Positions 27,479 to 35,152 of a stretch of 64,000 bases of DNA are shown in pieces. The DNA is taken from positions 1,488,001-1,552,000 of the forward strand of contig NZ_JAVDVK010000001.1 in the NCBI RefSeq assembly GCF_031456835.1, read 5' to 3'. The position numbers and the translations under genes are program-made. Under the pieces are notes generated by a model. That model saw only the letters and a program-made list of their open reading frames with translations, did no database searches and was not told the DNA's origin. Each line of letters starts with the position of its first letter. The stretch's first letter is position 1. This DNA is from Leifsonia shinshuensis. Lineage in GTDB: Bacteria > Actinomycetota > Actinomycetes > Actinomycetales > Microbacteriaceae.

Positions 27479-28531
27479 ATGAGCCCTCTCACCGGTGCGG
27501 GGAACGATCGCCCCGCGACCCTCGCGGACGTCGCCGCGCTCAGCGGCGTCGCGACCTCCACGGTGTCCCGTGCGCTCTCCAACCCGGGCCGGGTGAACGC
27601 CCGCACCCGCGAGCGCATCGAGCGCGCGGCACGCGAACTCGACTACGTCCCGAACTCGCAGGCCCGCGCGCTGACCAGCGGCCGGACCCGGGCGATCGCG
27701 GTGCTCGTCTCGGACGTCACGAACCCGTTCTACTTCGGCATCATCCGGGGCACGCAGCAGCAGCTGAAGGCGGCCGGCTACACCCAGCTGCTGGTCGACA
27801 CCGAGGAGTCGGACGAGCTGGAGGACGGGACGCTGCACAAGCTGCGGCGGTCGTTCGACGGCGCCATCCTCGCCGCATCCCGGCTCACCGACCGCCGGCT
27901 GAGCGCGCTCGCCCAGGAGATCCCGCTGGTCGCCGTCAACCGGCAGACCCGCGGCGTGCCGAGCGTCTTCATCGACACGCCGAGCGCGATCGAGCAGGCC
28001 GTCGGCCACCTCGTCTCGCTGGGTCACCGCCGCGTCGCCTACGTCTCGGGGCCGGCAACCTCGTGGCCGAACGAAGGACGCTGGCGCGCCCTCGTCCGCG
28101 CCGGCGAGCGCTACGGCGTCGATGCGGTGCGTCTCGGTCCGTTCGCTCCGCGGCAGTACGCGGGCGCCGCCGCCGCGGACGCGGTGCTGCACTCCGGCGT
28201 CACCGCGTGCATCGCGTTCAACGACCTGCTCGCGATCGGGATGCTGCCGCGCTTCCGCGAACGCGGCGTGCGCATCCCGGACGACCTCAGCATCGTCGGC
28301 TGCGACGACATCTTCGGCGCCGACTTCTGCAACCCGCCGCTGACGACCCTGACGGCGCCGATCGAGCAGGCAGGACGGACGGCCGTCGCCATGCTGCTGT
28401 CGCGCCTCGACGGCGGACTCGCCCCCGTGGTGCGCCAGGCCGTCACCCTGCCGACCCACCTCACGGTCCGGGACTCCACCGGACCGGCGCCCCACGCCGC
28501 ACCGACCACGAACGGAGCATCGCCCGCATGA
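27479..28531 (+). CDS. LacI-family transcriptional regulator of the hexuronate locus
   Basis: 350 residues. N-terminal HTH 'TLADVAALSGVATSTVSRAL' (about 14-33) with the hinge helix 'NSQARALTSGRT', then a periplasmic-binding-protein-like effector domain ('AIAVLVSDVTNPFYFGIIRG', 'GCDDIFGADF'). ATG 27479 was preferred to an in-frame upstream ATG at 27443 that lies inside the operator. It overlaps uxaC by ATGA, so regulator and isomerase are one operon. The effector is probably a hexuronate intermediate. Confidence 0.92.
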   Translation: MSPLTGAGNDRPATLADVAALSGVATSTVSRALSNPGRVNARTRERIERAARELDYVPNSQARALTSGRTRAIAVLVSDVTNPFYFGIIRGTQQQLKAAGYTQLLVDTEESDELEDGTLHKLRRSFDGAILAASRLTDRRLSALAQEIPLVAVNRQTRGVPSVFIDTPSAIEQAVGHLVSLGHRRVAYVSGPATSWPNEGRWRALVRAGERYGVDAVRLGPFAPRQYAGAAAADAVLHSGVTACIAFNDLLAIGMLPRFRERGVRIPDDLSIVGCDDIFGADFCNPPLTTLTAPIEQAGRTAVAMLLSRLDGGLAPVVRQAVTLPTHLTVRDSTGPAPHAAPTTNGASPA

Positions 28532-29943
28532 CCGCCCTGGCACCGCATCCCGACCGACTGCTCCCCGCCGACCCTGGCGTCCGCGACCTCGCGCGGCGGC
28601 TGCACGCCCAGGTGGCGGACGCGCCGATCCTCTCGCCGCACGGTCACGTGGATGCGCGGATGCTCGCCGACGACGAGCCCTTCCCCGACCCGGCCGCGCT
28701 GCTCATCACGCCCGACCACTACGTCACGCGGATGCTGCACGCGGCGGGGGTGCCGCTCGACGACCTCGGCCTGGCGCGGAACGGCCACCCCTCCCCGGCC
28801 ACGGGTCGCTCGATCTGGCGGACCCTGTGCGAGCACTGGGACGTCTTCCTCGGCACGCCGGTGCGGCTGTGGTTCGAGGCGGAGTTCAGCGAGGTGTTCG
28901 GCCTGACCGAGCAGCCTTCGGCGCAGAATGCCGACCGCCTGTACGACCAGCTCGCCGAGACCCTCGCCGACCCGGCGTTCCGCCCGCGGGCGCTGTTCGA
29001 GCGGTTCCGGATCGAGGTGCTGGCGACCACGGACGACCCGGCGGACGACCTGGCGGCGCACGCCCGGCTGGCGGCGGATCCGGACTTCCGCGGCCGGGTG
29101 ATCCCCACCTTCCGCGCCGACCGGTACATGCACCCCGACGAGGACGGCTGGGCCGCCCGGCTGGAGCGGCTGGCCGCGGCCGCCGACACCGACACGACCA
29201 CGTACCCGGGACTGCTGGAGGCGCTGCGGCGCCGCCGCGTTGCTTTCAAGGAAGCGGGCGGCACGGCCACCGACACCGGCGTGCTCGACGCGGGCTGCGA
29301 TCCGCTCGACGAGGCCGAGGCGTCGCGCATCCACCGGGCCGCCCTCGACGGCACCGTGACCGCGGCGGAGGCCGTCGCCTACCGGCGCAACATGCTCTAC
29401 CGGCTCGCCGAGCTGTCGGCGGAGGACGGCCTGGTCATGCAGCTGCACCCCGGCGTGCTGCGCAACCACCACCGGCCCACCTTCGACGCGTACGGCCCGG
29501 ACACCGGGCACGACCTGCCCGCGGTCGGCGCCTTCACCGCGCCGCTCACGCCCATCCTGCGCGACTTCGGCACGGACCCCGTGTTCCGGCTGGTGCTGTT
29601 CACCGTGGACGAGACGACGTTCTCGCGCGAGATCGGCCCGCTCGCCGGGTTCTACCCGTCGGTGTACGCGGGGGCGCCGTGGTGGTTCATCGACACGCCC
29701 GACGCCATCCTGCGCTACCGCCGGGCGGTCACCGACAGCGCCGGCTTCACCAAGACCAGCGGGTTCATCGACGACACGCGCGCGTTCTGCAGCATCCCGG
29801 CGCGCCACGACATGTCCCGGCGCGTGGACGCCTCCTACCTCGCCGGCCTGGTCGCCGAGCACCGGCTGGACGAGGAGGACGCGTTCACCCTCGCCCGGCG
29901 CCTGGTCGACGACATCCCCCGCGCGACCTTCCGCCTCGGTTGA
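28528..29943 (+). CDS. uxaC: Glucuronate isomerase
   Basis: Isomerises D-glucuronate to D-fructuronate (and galacturonate to tagaturonate); 471 residues, amidohydrolase-fold family. Seen: 'APILSPHGHVDARMLADDEPF' with the H-x-H-like metal site (about residues 32-52), 'FVGT'-less but typical 'VRLWFEAEFSEVFG', 'VMQLHPGVLRNHH', and 'PARHDMSRRVDASYLAGLV' near the end. Start ATG overlaps the LacI stop (ATGA). First enzyme of the pathway continued by the divergent operon (19933-21228, 18689-19936). Confidence 0.94.
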   Translation: MTALAPHPDRLLPADPGVRDLARRLHAQVADAPILSPHGHVDARMLADDEPFPDPAALLITPDHYVTRMLHAAGVPLDDLGLARNGHPSPATGRSIWRTLCEHWDVFLGTPVRLWFEAEFSEVFGLTEQPSAQNADRLYDQLAETLADPAFRPRALFERFRIEVLATTDDPADDLAAHARLAADPDFRGRVIPTFRADRYMHPDEDGWAARLERLAAAADTDTTTYPGLLEALRRRRVAFKEAGGTATDTGVLDAGCDPLDEAEASRIHRAALDGTVTAAEAVAYRRNMLYRLAELSAEDGLVMQLHPGVLRNHHRPTFDAYGPDTGHDLPAVGAFTAPLTPILRDFGTDPVFRLVLFTVDETTFSREIGPLAGFYPSVYAGAPWWFIDTPDAILRYRRAVTDSAGFTKTSGFIDDTRAFCSIPARHDMSRRVDASYLAGLVAEHRLDEEDAFTLARRLVDDIPRATFRLG

Positions 29944-30067
29944 CCGAGCCGCGCGCTACGCTGAAGGGACTGCTCGATTCTTGCCACCCGCGGGAGAGCT
30001 GACCCCCGACTACATCCCGTCGTGGCGGACGGCCCTCGTCCGTCGCGGCTTCACGAAGGAGCACTAC

Positions 30068-31525
30068 GTGTCACAGGAAGCAACCGCCAACATCGGAGTC
30101 GTCGGTCTGGCGGTGATGGGCTCGAACCTGGCCCGCAACCTCGCCTCCCGCGAGGGCAACAAGGTCGCCGTGTTCAACCGCACGTACGCCCGCACCGAGG
30201 AGCTGGTGAACGCGCACCCGGAGGCCGGGTTCGTGTCGGCCGAGCAGATGGACGACTTCGTCGCCTCGCTGTCCAAGCCGCGCACCGCGATCATCATGGT
30301 GCAGGCCGGCAAGGGAACCGACGCCGTGATCGACCAGCTGGTGGAGCGGTTCGAGCCGGGCGACATCATCGTCGACGGCGGCAACGCGAACTTCCACGAC
30401 ACCATCGAGCGGGAGAAGCGGATCGCGCCCACGGGCATCCACTTCGTCGGCGCCGGCATCTCCGGCGGCGAGGAGGGTGCGCTGAACGGCCCGTCGATCA
30501 TGCCCGGCGGTTCGGTGGAGTCGTACAAGACGCTGGGCCCCATCCTGGAGTCGATCGCCGCGGTCGCCGAGGGCGAGCCGTGCGTGACGCACGTCGGCAC
30601 CGACGGCGCCGGCCACTTCGTCAAGATGATCCACAACGGCATCGAGTACGCCGACATGCAGCTCATCGCCGAGGCGTACGACCTGCTGCGCACCATCGGC
30701 GGCCTCGAGCCCGCGCAGATCGCGGACGTGTTCGCCGAGTGGAACAAGGGCTACCTCGAGTCGTACCTGATCGAGATCACCGCCGAGGTGCTGCGCCAGG
30801 TGGATGCGGAGACCGGCAAGCCGTTCATCGACATCGTCCTCGACCAGGCGGGCTCCAAGGGCACCGGCGTCTGGACCGTGCAGAACGCGCTCGACCTGGG
30901 CGTGCCGGTCGGCGGCATCGCGGAGGCCGTGTTCGCCCGCGCCGTGTCGTCGAAGCCGGCGCAGCGCGCGGCCGTGCAGGCGACCATCCAGTCGCGGCCC
31001 GACGTGCAGAAGGCCGACGACGTGCAGGCGTTCGCCGACGACGTGTCGAAGGCGCTCTACGCCTCGAAGGTCGTCGCCTACGCGCAGGGCTTCGACGCGA
31101 TCATCGCGGGCGCCGAGAAGTACGGCTGGGACATCCACAAGGACAAGATCGCGAAGATCTGGCGCGGCGGCTGCATCATCCGTGCCCAGTTCCTGAACCG
31201 CATCGCCGACGCGTACGACGAGAACCCGGACATCGCGACGCTGCTCGAGGCGCCGTACTTCGCCGACGCCGTCCGCGAGGGCGAGGCCGCCTGGCGCCGC
31301 ATCGTCGCCACCGCCGCCCTCTCCGGCGTGCCGGTGCCCGGCTTCGGCTCGGCGCTCTCGTACTACGACTCGCTCGCCTCGAAGCGCCTCCCCGCCGCCC
31401 TCGTGCAGGGCCAGCGCGACTTCTTCGGCGCGCACACCTACAAGCGCGTCGACAAGGACGGCGTCTTCCACACCCTGTGGTCCGGCGACCGCACCGAGAT
31501 CGAGACCGAGCCCTCCACCCACTGA
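30068..31525 (+). CDS. gnd: 6-phosphogluconate dehydrogenase, decarboxylating
   Basis: Oxidises 6-phosphogluconate to ribulose 5-phosphate, CO2 and NADPH; 485 residues, full length. NADP site 'VGLAVMGSNLARNLASREG' (about 12-30), 'DGGNANFHDTIERE', the catalytic region 'VGAGISGGEEGALNGPSIMPGG' (split around residue 130) and 'FVKMIHNGIEYADMQ' with Lys/Asn. GTG start with a perfect AAGGAG (30056-30061) six bases before; upstream in-frame codons are not needed. It probably acts with gntK from the neighbouring operon. A family A palindrome follows its stop. Confidence 0.96.
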   Translation: MSQEATANIGVVGLAVMGSNLARNLASREGNKVAVFNRTYARTEELVNAHPEAGFVSAEQMDDFVASLSKPRTAIIMVQAGKGTDAVIDQLVERFEPGDIIVDGGNANFHDTIEREKRIAPTGIHFVGAGISGGEEGALNGPSIMPGGSVESYKTLGPILESIAAVAEGEPCVTHVGTDGAGHFVKMIHNGIEYADMQLIAEAYDLLRTIGGLEPAQIADVFAEWNKGYLESYLIEITAEVLRQVDAETGKPFIDIVLDQAGSKGTGVWTVQNALDLGVPVGGIAEAVFARAVSSKPAQRAAVQATIQSRPDVQKADDVQAFADDVSKALYASKVVAYAQGFDAIIAGAEKYGWDIHKDKIAKIWRGGCIIRAQFLNRIADAYDENPDIATLLEAPYFADAVREGEAAWRRIVATAALSGVPVPGFGSALSYYDSLASKRLPAALVQGQRDFFGAHTYKRVDKDGVFHTLWSGDRTEIETEPSTH

Positions 31526-31539
31526 CCCCTCGGGGCACG

Positions 31540-31615
31540 CCCCACCGTCGAGTACACGAAAACTGCACGCGGATCCTGCGATCTGCGTGCAGTTTTTGTG
31601 TACTCGACGGCGGGG
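31540..31615. repeat. Palindromic intergenic element, family A, copy 2
   Basis: Inverted repeat with arms 31546-31570 and 31585-31609 (25 bp, one G:U-type mismatch), 14-base loop, flanked by CCCC (31540-31543) and GGGG (31612-31615). It begins 15 bases after the gnd stop. Compared with copies 1 and 3, one arm position is C instead of G and its partner is G instead of C, a compensatory change. Border CCCCACCGTCGAG (31540-31552). Confidence 0.92.
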
Positions 31616-31633
31616 AGGAGGGAGGATGGGAGG

Positions 31634-31984
31634 GTGACGTACGAGGACCACCCGGAGCTCGCGGAGTACGAGCCCCTCGGGGAGCGACCGCTCCGCGGGC
31701 GGACGATGACGGTCGCCAGCCGCGTCTTCGTGGTCGTCGCGCTCAGCGCACTGCTGCTGCCGGGCATCCTGCTCACCATCAGCATCCAGACGCAGACGGC
31801 CGACTACACGTGCTCCGTCTACGCGCGGCAGTACCAGCCGGACGCGCTCAGCTCATCCGCACGGTTCGAACTGACCGGTCCGGTCGGGCCGGGATGGCAG
31901 TGCTACGCGCTCAACACCGAAGGGGACGCCACCTGGGTGGCGCCGCTGGGGCTCATCCCGTCGGCACCGCACCAGTTGCCGTAA
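31634..31984 (+). CDS. Small single-pass membrane protein of unknown function
   Basis: 116 residues; I do not recognise a family. Layout: acidic N-terminus (VTYEDHPELAEYEPLGERPL), one transmembrane helix at about residues 30-50, then an external domain of ~65 residues with two cysteines (60 and 90) that could form a disulphide. GTG 31634 was chosen because GGAGG is just upstream and earlier codons run through the family A palindrome. It converges with prs, five bases separating the stops. Confidence 0.6.
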   Translation: MTYEDHPELAEYEPLGERPLRGRTMTVASRVFVVVALSALLLPGILLTISIQTQTADYTCSVYARQYQPDALSSSARFELTGPVGPGWQCYALNTEGDATWVAPLGLIPSAPHQLP

Positions 31985-31989
31985 AGCGG

Positions 31990-32967
31990 TCAGGCGGCCC
32001 CGTCGAACATCGACGTCACCGAACCGTCGGTGAACACCTCGCGGATCGCGTTCGCCAGCAGCGGCGCGATCGGCAGGACCGTCAGGCCCTCCCAGCGCTT
32101 GTGCTCGGGCAGCGGGAGGGTGTCGGTCACCACGACCGAGTCGATCGCGTCGCTCTGCAGCAGCTCGACGGCCGGGTCGCTGAACACCGCGTGCGTCGCG
32201 GCGACGACGACGCCGGTGGCCCCGGCGGCCTTGAGCGCCTCGGCAGCCTTGACGATGGTGCGGCCGGTGTCGATCAGGTCGTCCACGAGCAGGCAGACGC
32301 GGCCGTCGACCTCGCCGACGATCTCGTGCACCGACACCTGGTTCGGGACGAGCGGATCCCGTCGCTTGTGGATGATCGCCAGCGGCGCGCCCAGCTTGTC
32401 GCTCCAGATGTCGGCGACGCGCACGCGGCCCATGTCGGGCGACACGACGGTCAGCGTCGAGGGGTCCAGCTCACGGCGCATGTGGTCGAGCAGCACGGGC
32501 ATCGCGAACAGGTGGTCGACCGGGCCGTCGAAGAAGCCCTGGATCTGCGCGGCGTGCAGGTCGACCGACATGATGCGGTCGGCGCCCGCGGCCTTGAAGA
32601 GATCGGCGACGAGGCGCGCCGAGATCGGCTCGCGGCCGCGGCCCTTCTTGTCCTGGCGGGCGTACGGGTAGAAGGGGGCGACGACCGTGATGCGCTTCGC
32701 GGAGGCGCGCTTGAGCGCATCCACCATGATGAGCTGCTCCATGAGCCACTCGTTGATCGGGGAGGTGTGCGACTGGATGACGAACGCATCCGAGCCGCGG
32801 ACGCTCTCGTCGAAGCGGGCGTAGATCTCGCCGTTGGCGAAGGTGCGTGCGTCGGTCGGGATCAGTTCGCTCCCGAGGCACTCGGCGATCTCCTGGGCGA
32901 GCTGAGGATGCGCGCGACCGGAGATGAGGACGAGTCTTTTCTGGCCGGTCGCGGTGATCCCTGACAC
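31990..32967 (-). CDS. prs: Ribose-phosphate pyrophosphokinase
   Basis: Makes PRPP from ribose 5-phosphate and ATP; 325 residues. Seen: 'RTFANGEIYARFDESVRG', 'QSHTSPINEWLMEQLI', the ATP/metal segment 'FYPYARQDKKGRGREPISA', and the PRPP-binding loop VDDLIDTGRT. GTG start directly follows the glmU TAA with no gap, so translation is probably coupled. glmU-prs adjacency is widely conserved. Confidence 0.97.
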   Translation of the reverse strand: MSGITATGQKRLVLISGRAHPQLAQEIAECLGSELIPTDARTFANGEIYARFDESVRGSDAFVIQSHTSPINEWLMEQLIMVDALKRASAKRITVVAPFYPYARQDKKGRGREPISARLVADLFKAAGADRIMSVDLHAAQIQGFFDGPVDHLFAMPVLLDHMRRELDPSTLTVVSPDMGRVRVADIWSDKLGAPLAIIHKRRDPLVPNQVSVHEIVGEVDGRVCLLVDDLIDTGRTIVKAAEALKAAGATGVVVAATHAVFSDPAVELLQSDAIDSVVVTDTLPLPEHKRWEGLTVLPIAPLLANAIREVFTDGSVTSMFDGAA

Positions 32968-34410
32968 TTACGCTCCGCTCTCTTCCGACGCGTCGCTTTC
33001 GCGAGCCGCTCTGTCGGCGTCCGTGCCCGGCCGCTTCTCCGCGACCCAGCCTTCGATATTGCGTTGAGGAGCGACGGTGATCGCGAGGGCTCCGGCGGGG
33101 ACGTCCTTGCGGACGACCGTGCCCGCCCCCGTGTACGCTCCGTCCCCCATCCTAACGGGCGCGACGAGCACGGTGTTCGTGCTGATGCGGACGTGGGAGC
33201 CGATCACCGTGCGGTGCTTGTTCACCCCGTCGTAGTTCGCCGTGATGACGCCGGCGCCCAGGTTGCCCTTCTCCCCCACCTCGGCGTCGCCGACGTAGTT
33301 GAAGTGGGCGAGCTTGGTGCCCTCGCCGATGACCGCGTTCTTCGTCTCGGTGAACGTGCCGATCTTGCCGCGCGCGCCGAGCACGGTGCCGGGCCGCAGG
33401 TAGGCGAACGGTCCCACCGTCGCGCCGGCGCCGATCACGGCGAGCGTCGCGTCGGTGCGGGTGACGGTCGCGCCCTCGCCGACCTCGGTGTCGGTGAGCG
33501 TGGTGTCCGGGCCGATGGTCGCGCCGGTCTCGACGACCGTCGCGCCGCGCAGCTGGGTGCCCGGGAGGACGGTGACGTCGGGCGCGAGCTTCGCCTTCAC
33601 GTCGATCCACGTCGTCGCCGGGTCCTGCACGGTCACGCCGGCGACCTGCCAGGTGCGGACGATGAGCGCGTTCAGCTTCGCCGCGGCGTCGCTCAACTGG
33701 GCGCGGTCGTTGATGCCCTCGACCAGCCACGACTCGGCGACCGGGAGCGCATCCACGTCGAATCCGGCCTCGCGGAGCAGGCCGATCACATCCGTCAGGT
33801 ACTTCTCGCCCTGCGCGTTGTCCGTTGACACGAGGGCCAGCTTGTCGCGCAGCGCGGCCAGACCGAACAGGTAGATGCCCGCGTTGATCTCGCCGATCGC
33901 GCGCTCCTCCGCGGTGGCGTCCTTGTGCTCGACGATGCGGTCGAGGTGGCCCTCCGGGGTGCGTACGATGCGGCCGTAGCCGGTGGCGTCGGCCGGGAAC
34001 GACGACAGGATGGTCGCCGCGGCCTCGCCGGAGCGGTGGCGCTCCACGAGCTCGCGCAGCGTGCCCGCGTCGAGCAGCGGGACGTCGCCGTTGACCACCA
34101 GCACGTCTCCGGTGAAGCCGTCGGGGAGCGCCGCGACGGCCTGCTCGACCGCACGGCCGGTGCCGGGGACCTCGTCCTGGTCGACGATGACGGCCTCCGG
34201 CATGTCGGCGCCGATGACCTCGGCCAGCCGGTCGCGCTCGTGACGCACGACCGCGATCACGTGCGCAGCATCCAGCTCGCGCGCGGTCGCCAGCACGTGG
34301 GACACGATCGGGATGCCGCCCAGCGGGTGGAGCAGCTTGGGGGTCGCGGACTTCATCCGCGTGCCCTGCCCCGCCGCGAGGACGACGATGGCGAGATTCT
34401 GGTCGGTCAT
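32968..34410 (-). CDS. glmU: Bifunctional UDP-GlcNAc pyrophosphorylase / glucosamine-1-phosphate acetyltransferase
   Basis: Makes UDP-GlcNAc for the cell wall; 480 residues. N-terminal uridyltransferase domain with VVLAAGQGTRMKS (about 9-21), then 'NGDVPLLDAGTL' and 'EHKDA'; C-terminal left-handed beta-helix acetyltransferase domain with 'RPGTVLGARGKIGTFTETKNA' (split), 'HFNYVGDAEVG' and 'NYDGVNKHRT'. The Ala/Asp/Ser-rich tail is poorly conserved. ATG 34410 has GGAGGG upstream. tRNA-Gln lies directly upstream on the same strand; prs follows with no gap. Confidence 0.97.
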   Translation of the reverse strand: MTDQNLAIVVLAAGQGTRMKSATPKLLHPLGGIPIVSHVLATARELDAAHVIAVVRHERDRLAEVIGADMPEAVIVDQDEVPGTGRAVEQAVAALPDGFTGDVLVVNGDVPLLDAGTLRELVERHRSGEAAATILSSFPADATGYGRIVRTPEGHLDRIVEHKDATAEERAIGEINAGIYLFGLAALRDKLALVSTDNAQGEKYLTDVIGLLREAGFDVDALPVAESWLVEGINDRAQLSDAAAKLNALIVRTWQVAGVTVQDPATTWIDVKAKLAPDVTVLPGTQLRGATVVETGATIGPDTTLTDTEVGEGATVTRTDATLAVIGAGATVGPFAYLRPGTVLGARGKIGTFTETKNAVIGEGTKLAHFNYVGDAEVGEKGNLGAGVITANYDGVNKHRTVIGSHVRISTNTVLVAPVRMGDGAYTGAGTVVRKDVPAGALAITVAPQRNIEGWVAEKRPGTDADRAARESDASEESGA

Positions 34411-34439
34411 GTCCCTCCAGGGATCGTGCAGTTCGTACG

Positions 34440-34511
34440 CTCCGCCTCCAGGACTCGAACCTGGACCTAACAGCTCCAAAGGCTGTCGTGCTGCCATTAC
34501 ACCAAGGCGGA
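34440..34511 (-). tRNA. tRNA-Gln (anticodon TTG)
   Basis: 72-base cloverleaf on the minus strand. Acceptor stem TCCGCCT (34511-34505) pairs with AGGCGGA (34447-34441); the discriminator is G at 34440. The anticodon loop CTTTGGA carries TTG, reading CAA. The T arm contains GGTTCGAGTCC. The terminal CCA is not encoded. It lies 29 bases upstream of glmU and could be co-transcribed with it. Confidence 0.95.
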
Positions 34512-34565
34512 ACACGCGCGTCGCGCAGATGACAGTCTGCCAGACGCGCTCCGGCCATCCCCCAA

Positions 34566-34571
34566 TAGCAT
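34566..34571 (+). promoter_or_regulatory. Leaderless -10 element for the MarR-family gene
   Basis: TAGCAT followed by exactly six G residues and the ATG at 34578, which puts transcription start at the start codon. The G run could instead act as a cramped ribosome-binding site, but it directly abuts the ATG. Confidence 0.55.
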
Positions 34572-34577
34572 GGGGGG

Positions 34578-35081
34578 ATGGCCGACGCACGCGACGAGGT
34601 GGACCGCATCGTGGACGCCTGGCTGCGCGAGCGTCCCGACCTCGACTTCGCCCCGCTGCAGGTGCTTTCGCGGGTCGACCGCCTCTCCCGGCACCTCGAC
34701 CGCGCCCGGCGCGGCGCGTTCGACCGGTCCGACCTGGAGTCGTGGGAGTTCGACGTACTGGCCGCATTGCGCCGGGCGGGCACGCCGTACCAGCTCAGCC
34801 CCAAGTCGCTGCTGCAGCAGACCCTCGTCTCCTCCGGCACGATGACGAACCGCATCGACCGGCTGGTCGCCCGCGGCCTGGTCGAGCGCCGCACCGACCC
34901 CAACGACGGCCGCGGCATCCTGGTGCAGATGACGGCGCAGGGACTGACCCGGGTGGATGCGGCGATCACCCGCCTCGTGGACGCCGAGGCCGAGCTGCTC
35001 GACGGCCTCTCCGCCGCCGACGCCGAGCGCCTCGCCGGCCTGCTGCGCAAGCTGAGCCTGGGGTTCGACGCGGAGGGTTGA
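34578..35081 (+). CDS. MarR-family transcriptional regulator
   Basis: 167-residue winged-helix regulator. Core: 'LESWEFDVLAALRRAGTPYQLSPKSL' (helices 2-3), recognition helix 'SSGTMTNRIDRLVARGLVERR', wing 'TDPNDGRGILVQMT'. These match MarR proteins that sense small aromatic or antibiotic molecules. The target is not evident; neighbours are tRNA-Gln and glmU (divergent) and a cell-wall transferase downstream after 71 bases. It is unrelated in detail to the MarR protein at 17345. Confidence 0.87.
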   Translation: MADARDEVDRIVDAWLRERPDLDFAPLQVLSRVDRLSRHLDRARRGAFDRSDLESWEFDVLAALRRAGTPYQLSPKSLLQQTLVSSGTMTNRIDRLVARGLVERRTDPNDGRGILVQMTAQGLTRVDAAITRLVDAEAELLDGLSAADAERLAGLLRKLSLGFDAEG

Positions 35082-35152
35082 GGGCGGGCGTTCGCGAACC
35101 GCATACCGCGCTCCCAGGTGGCCGTTATGCCGCTCTCATAAAATCGAGGGCG

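Noticed and set aside
35093..35140. A third family B palindrome between the MarR gene and the transferase
   Set aside because: It shares GCATAACGGC in rearranged form, but the arms are short and poorly matched; too weak to count as a copy.
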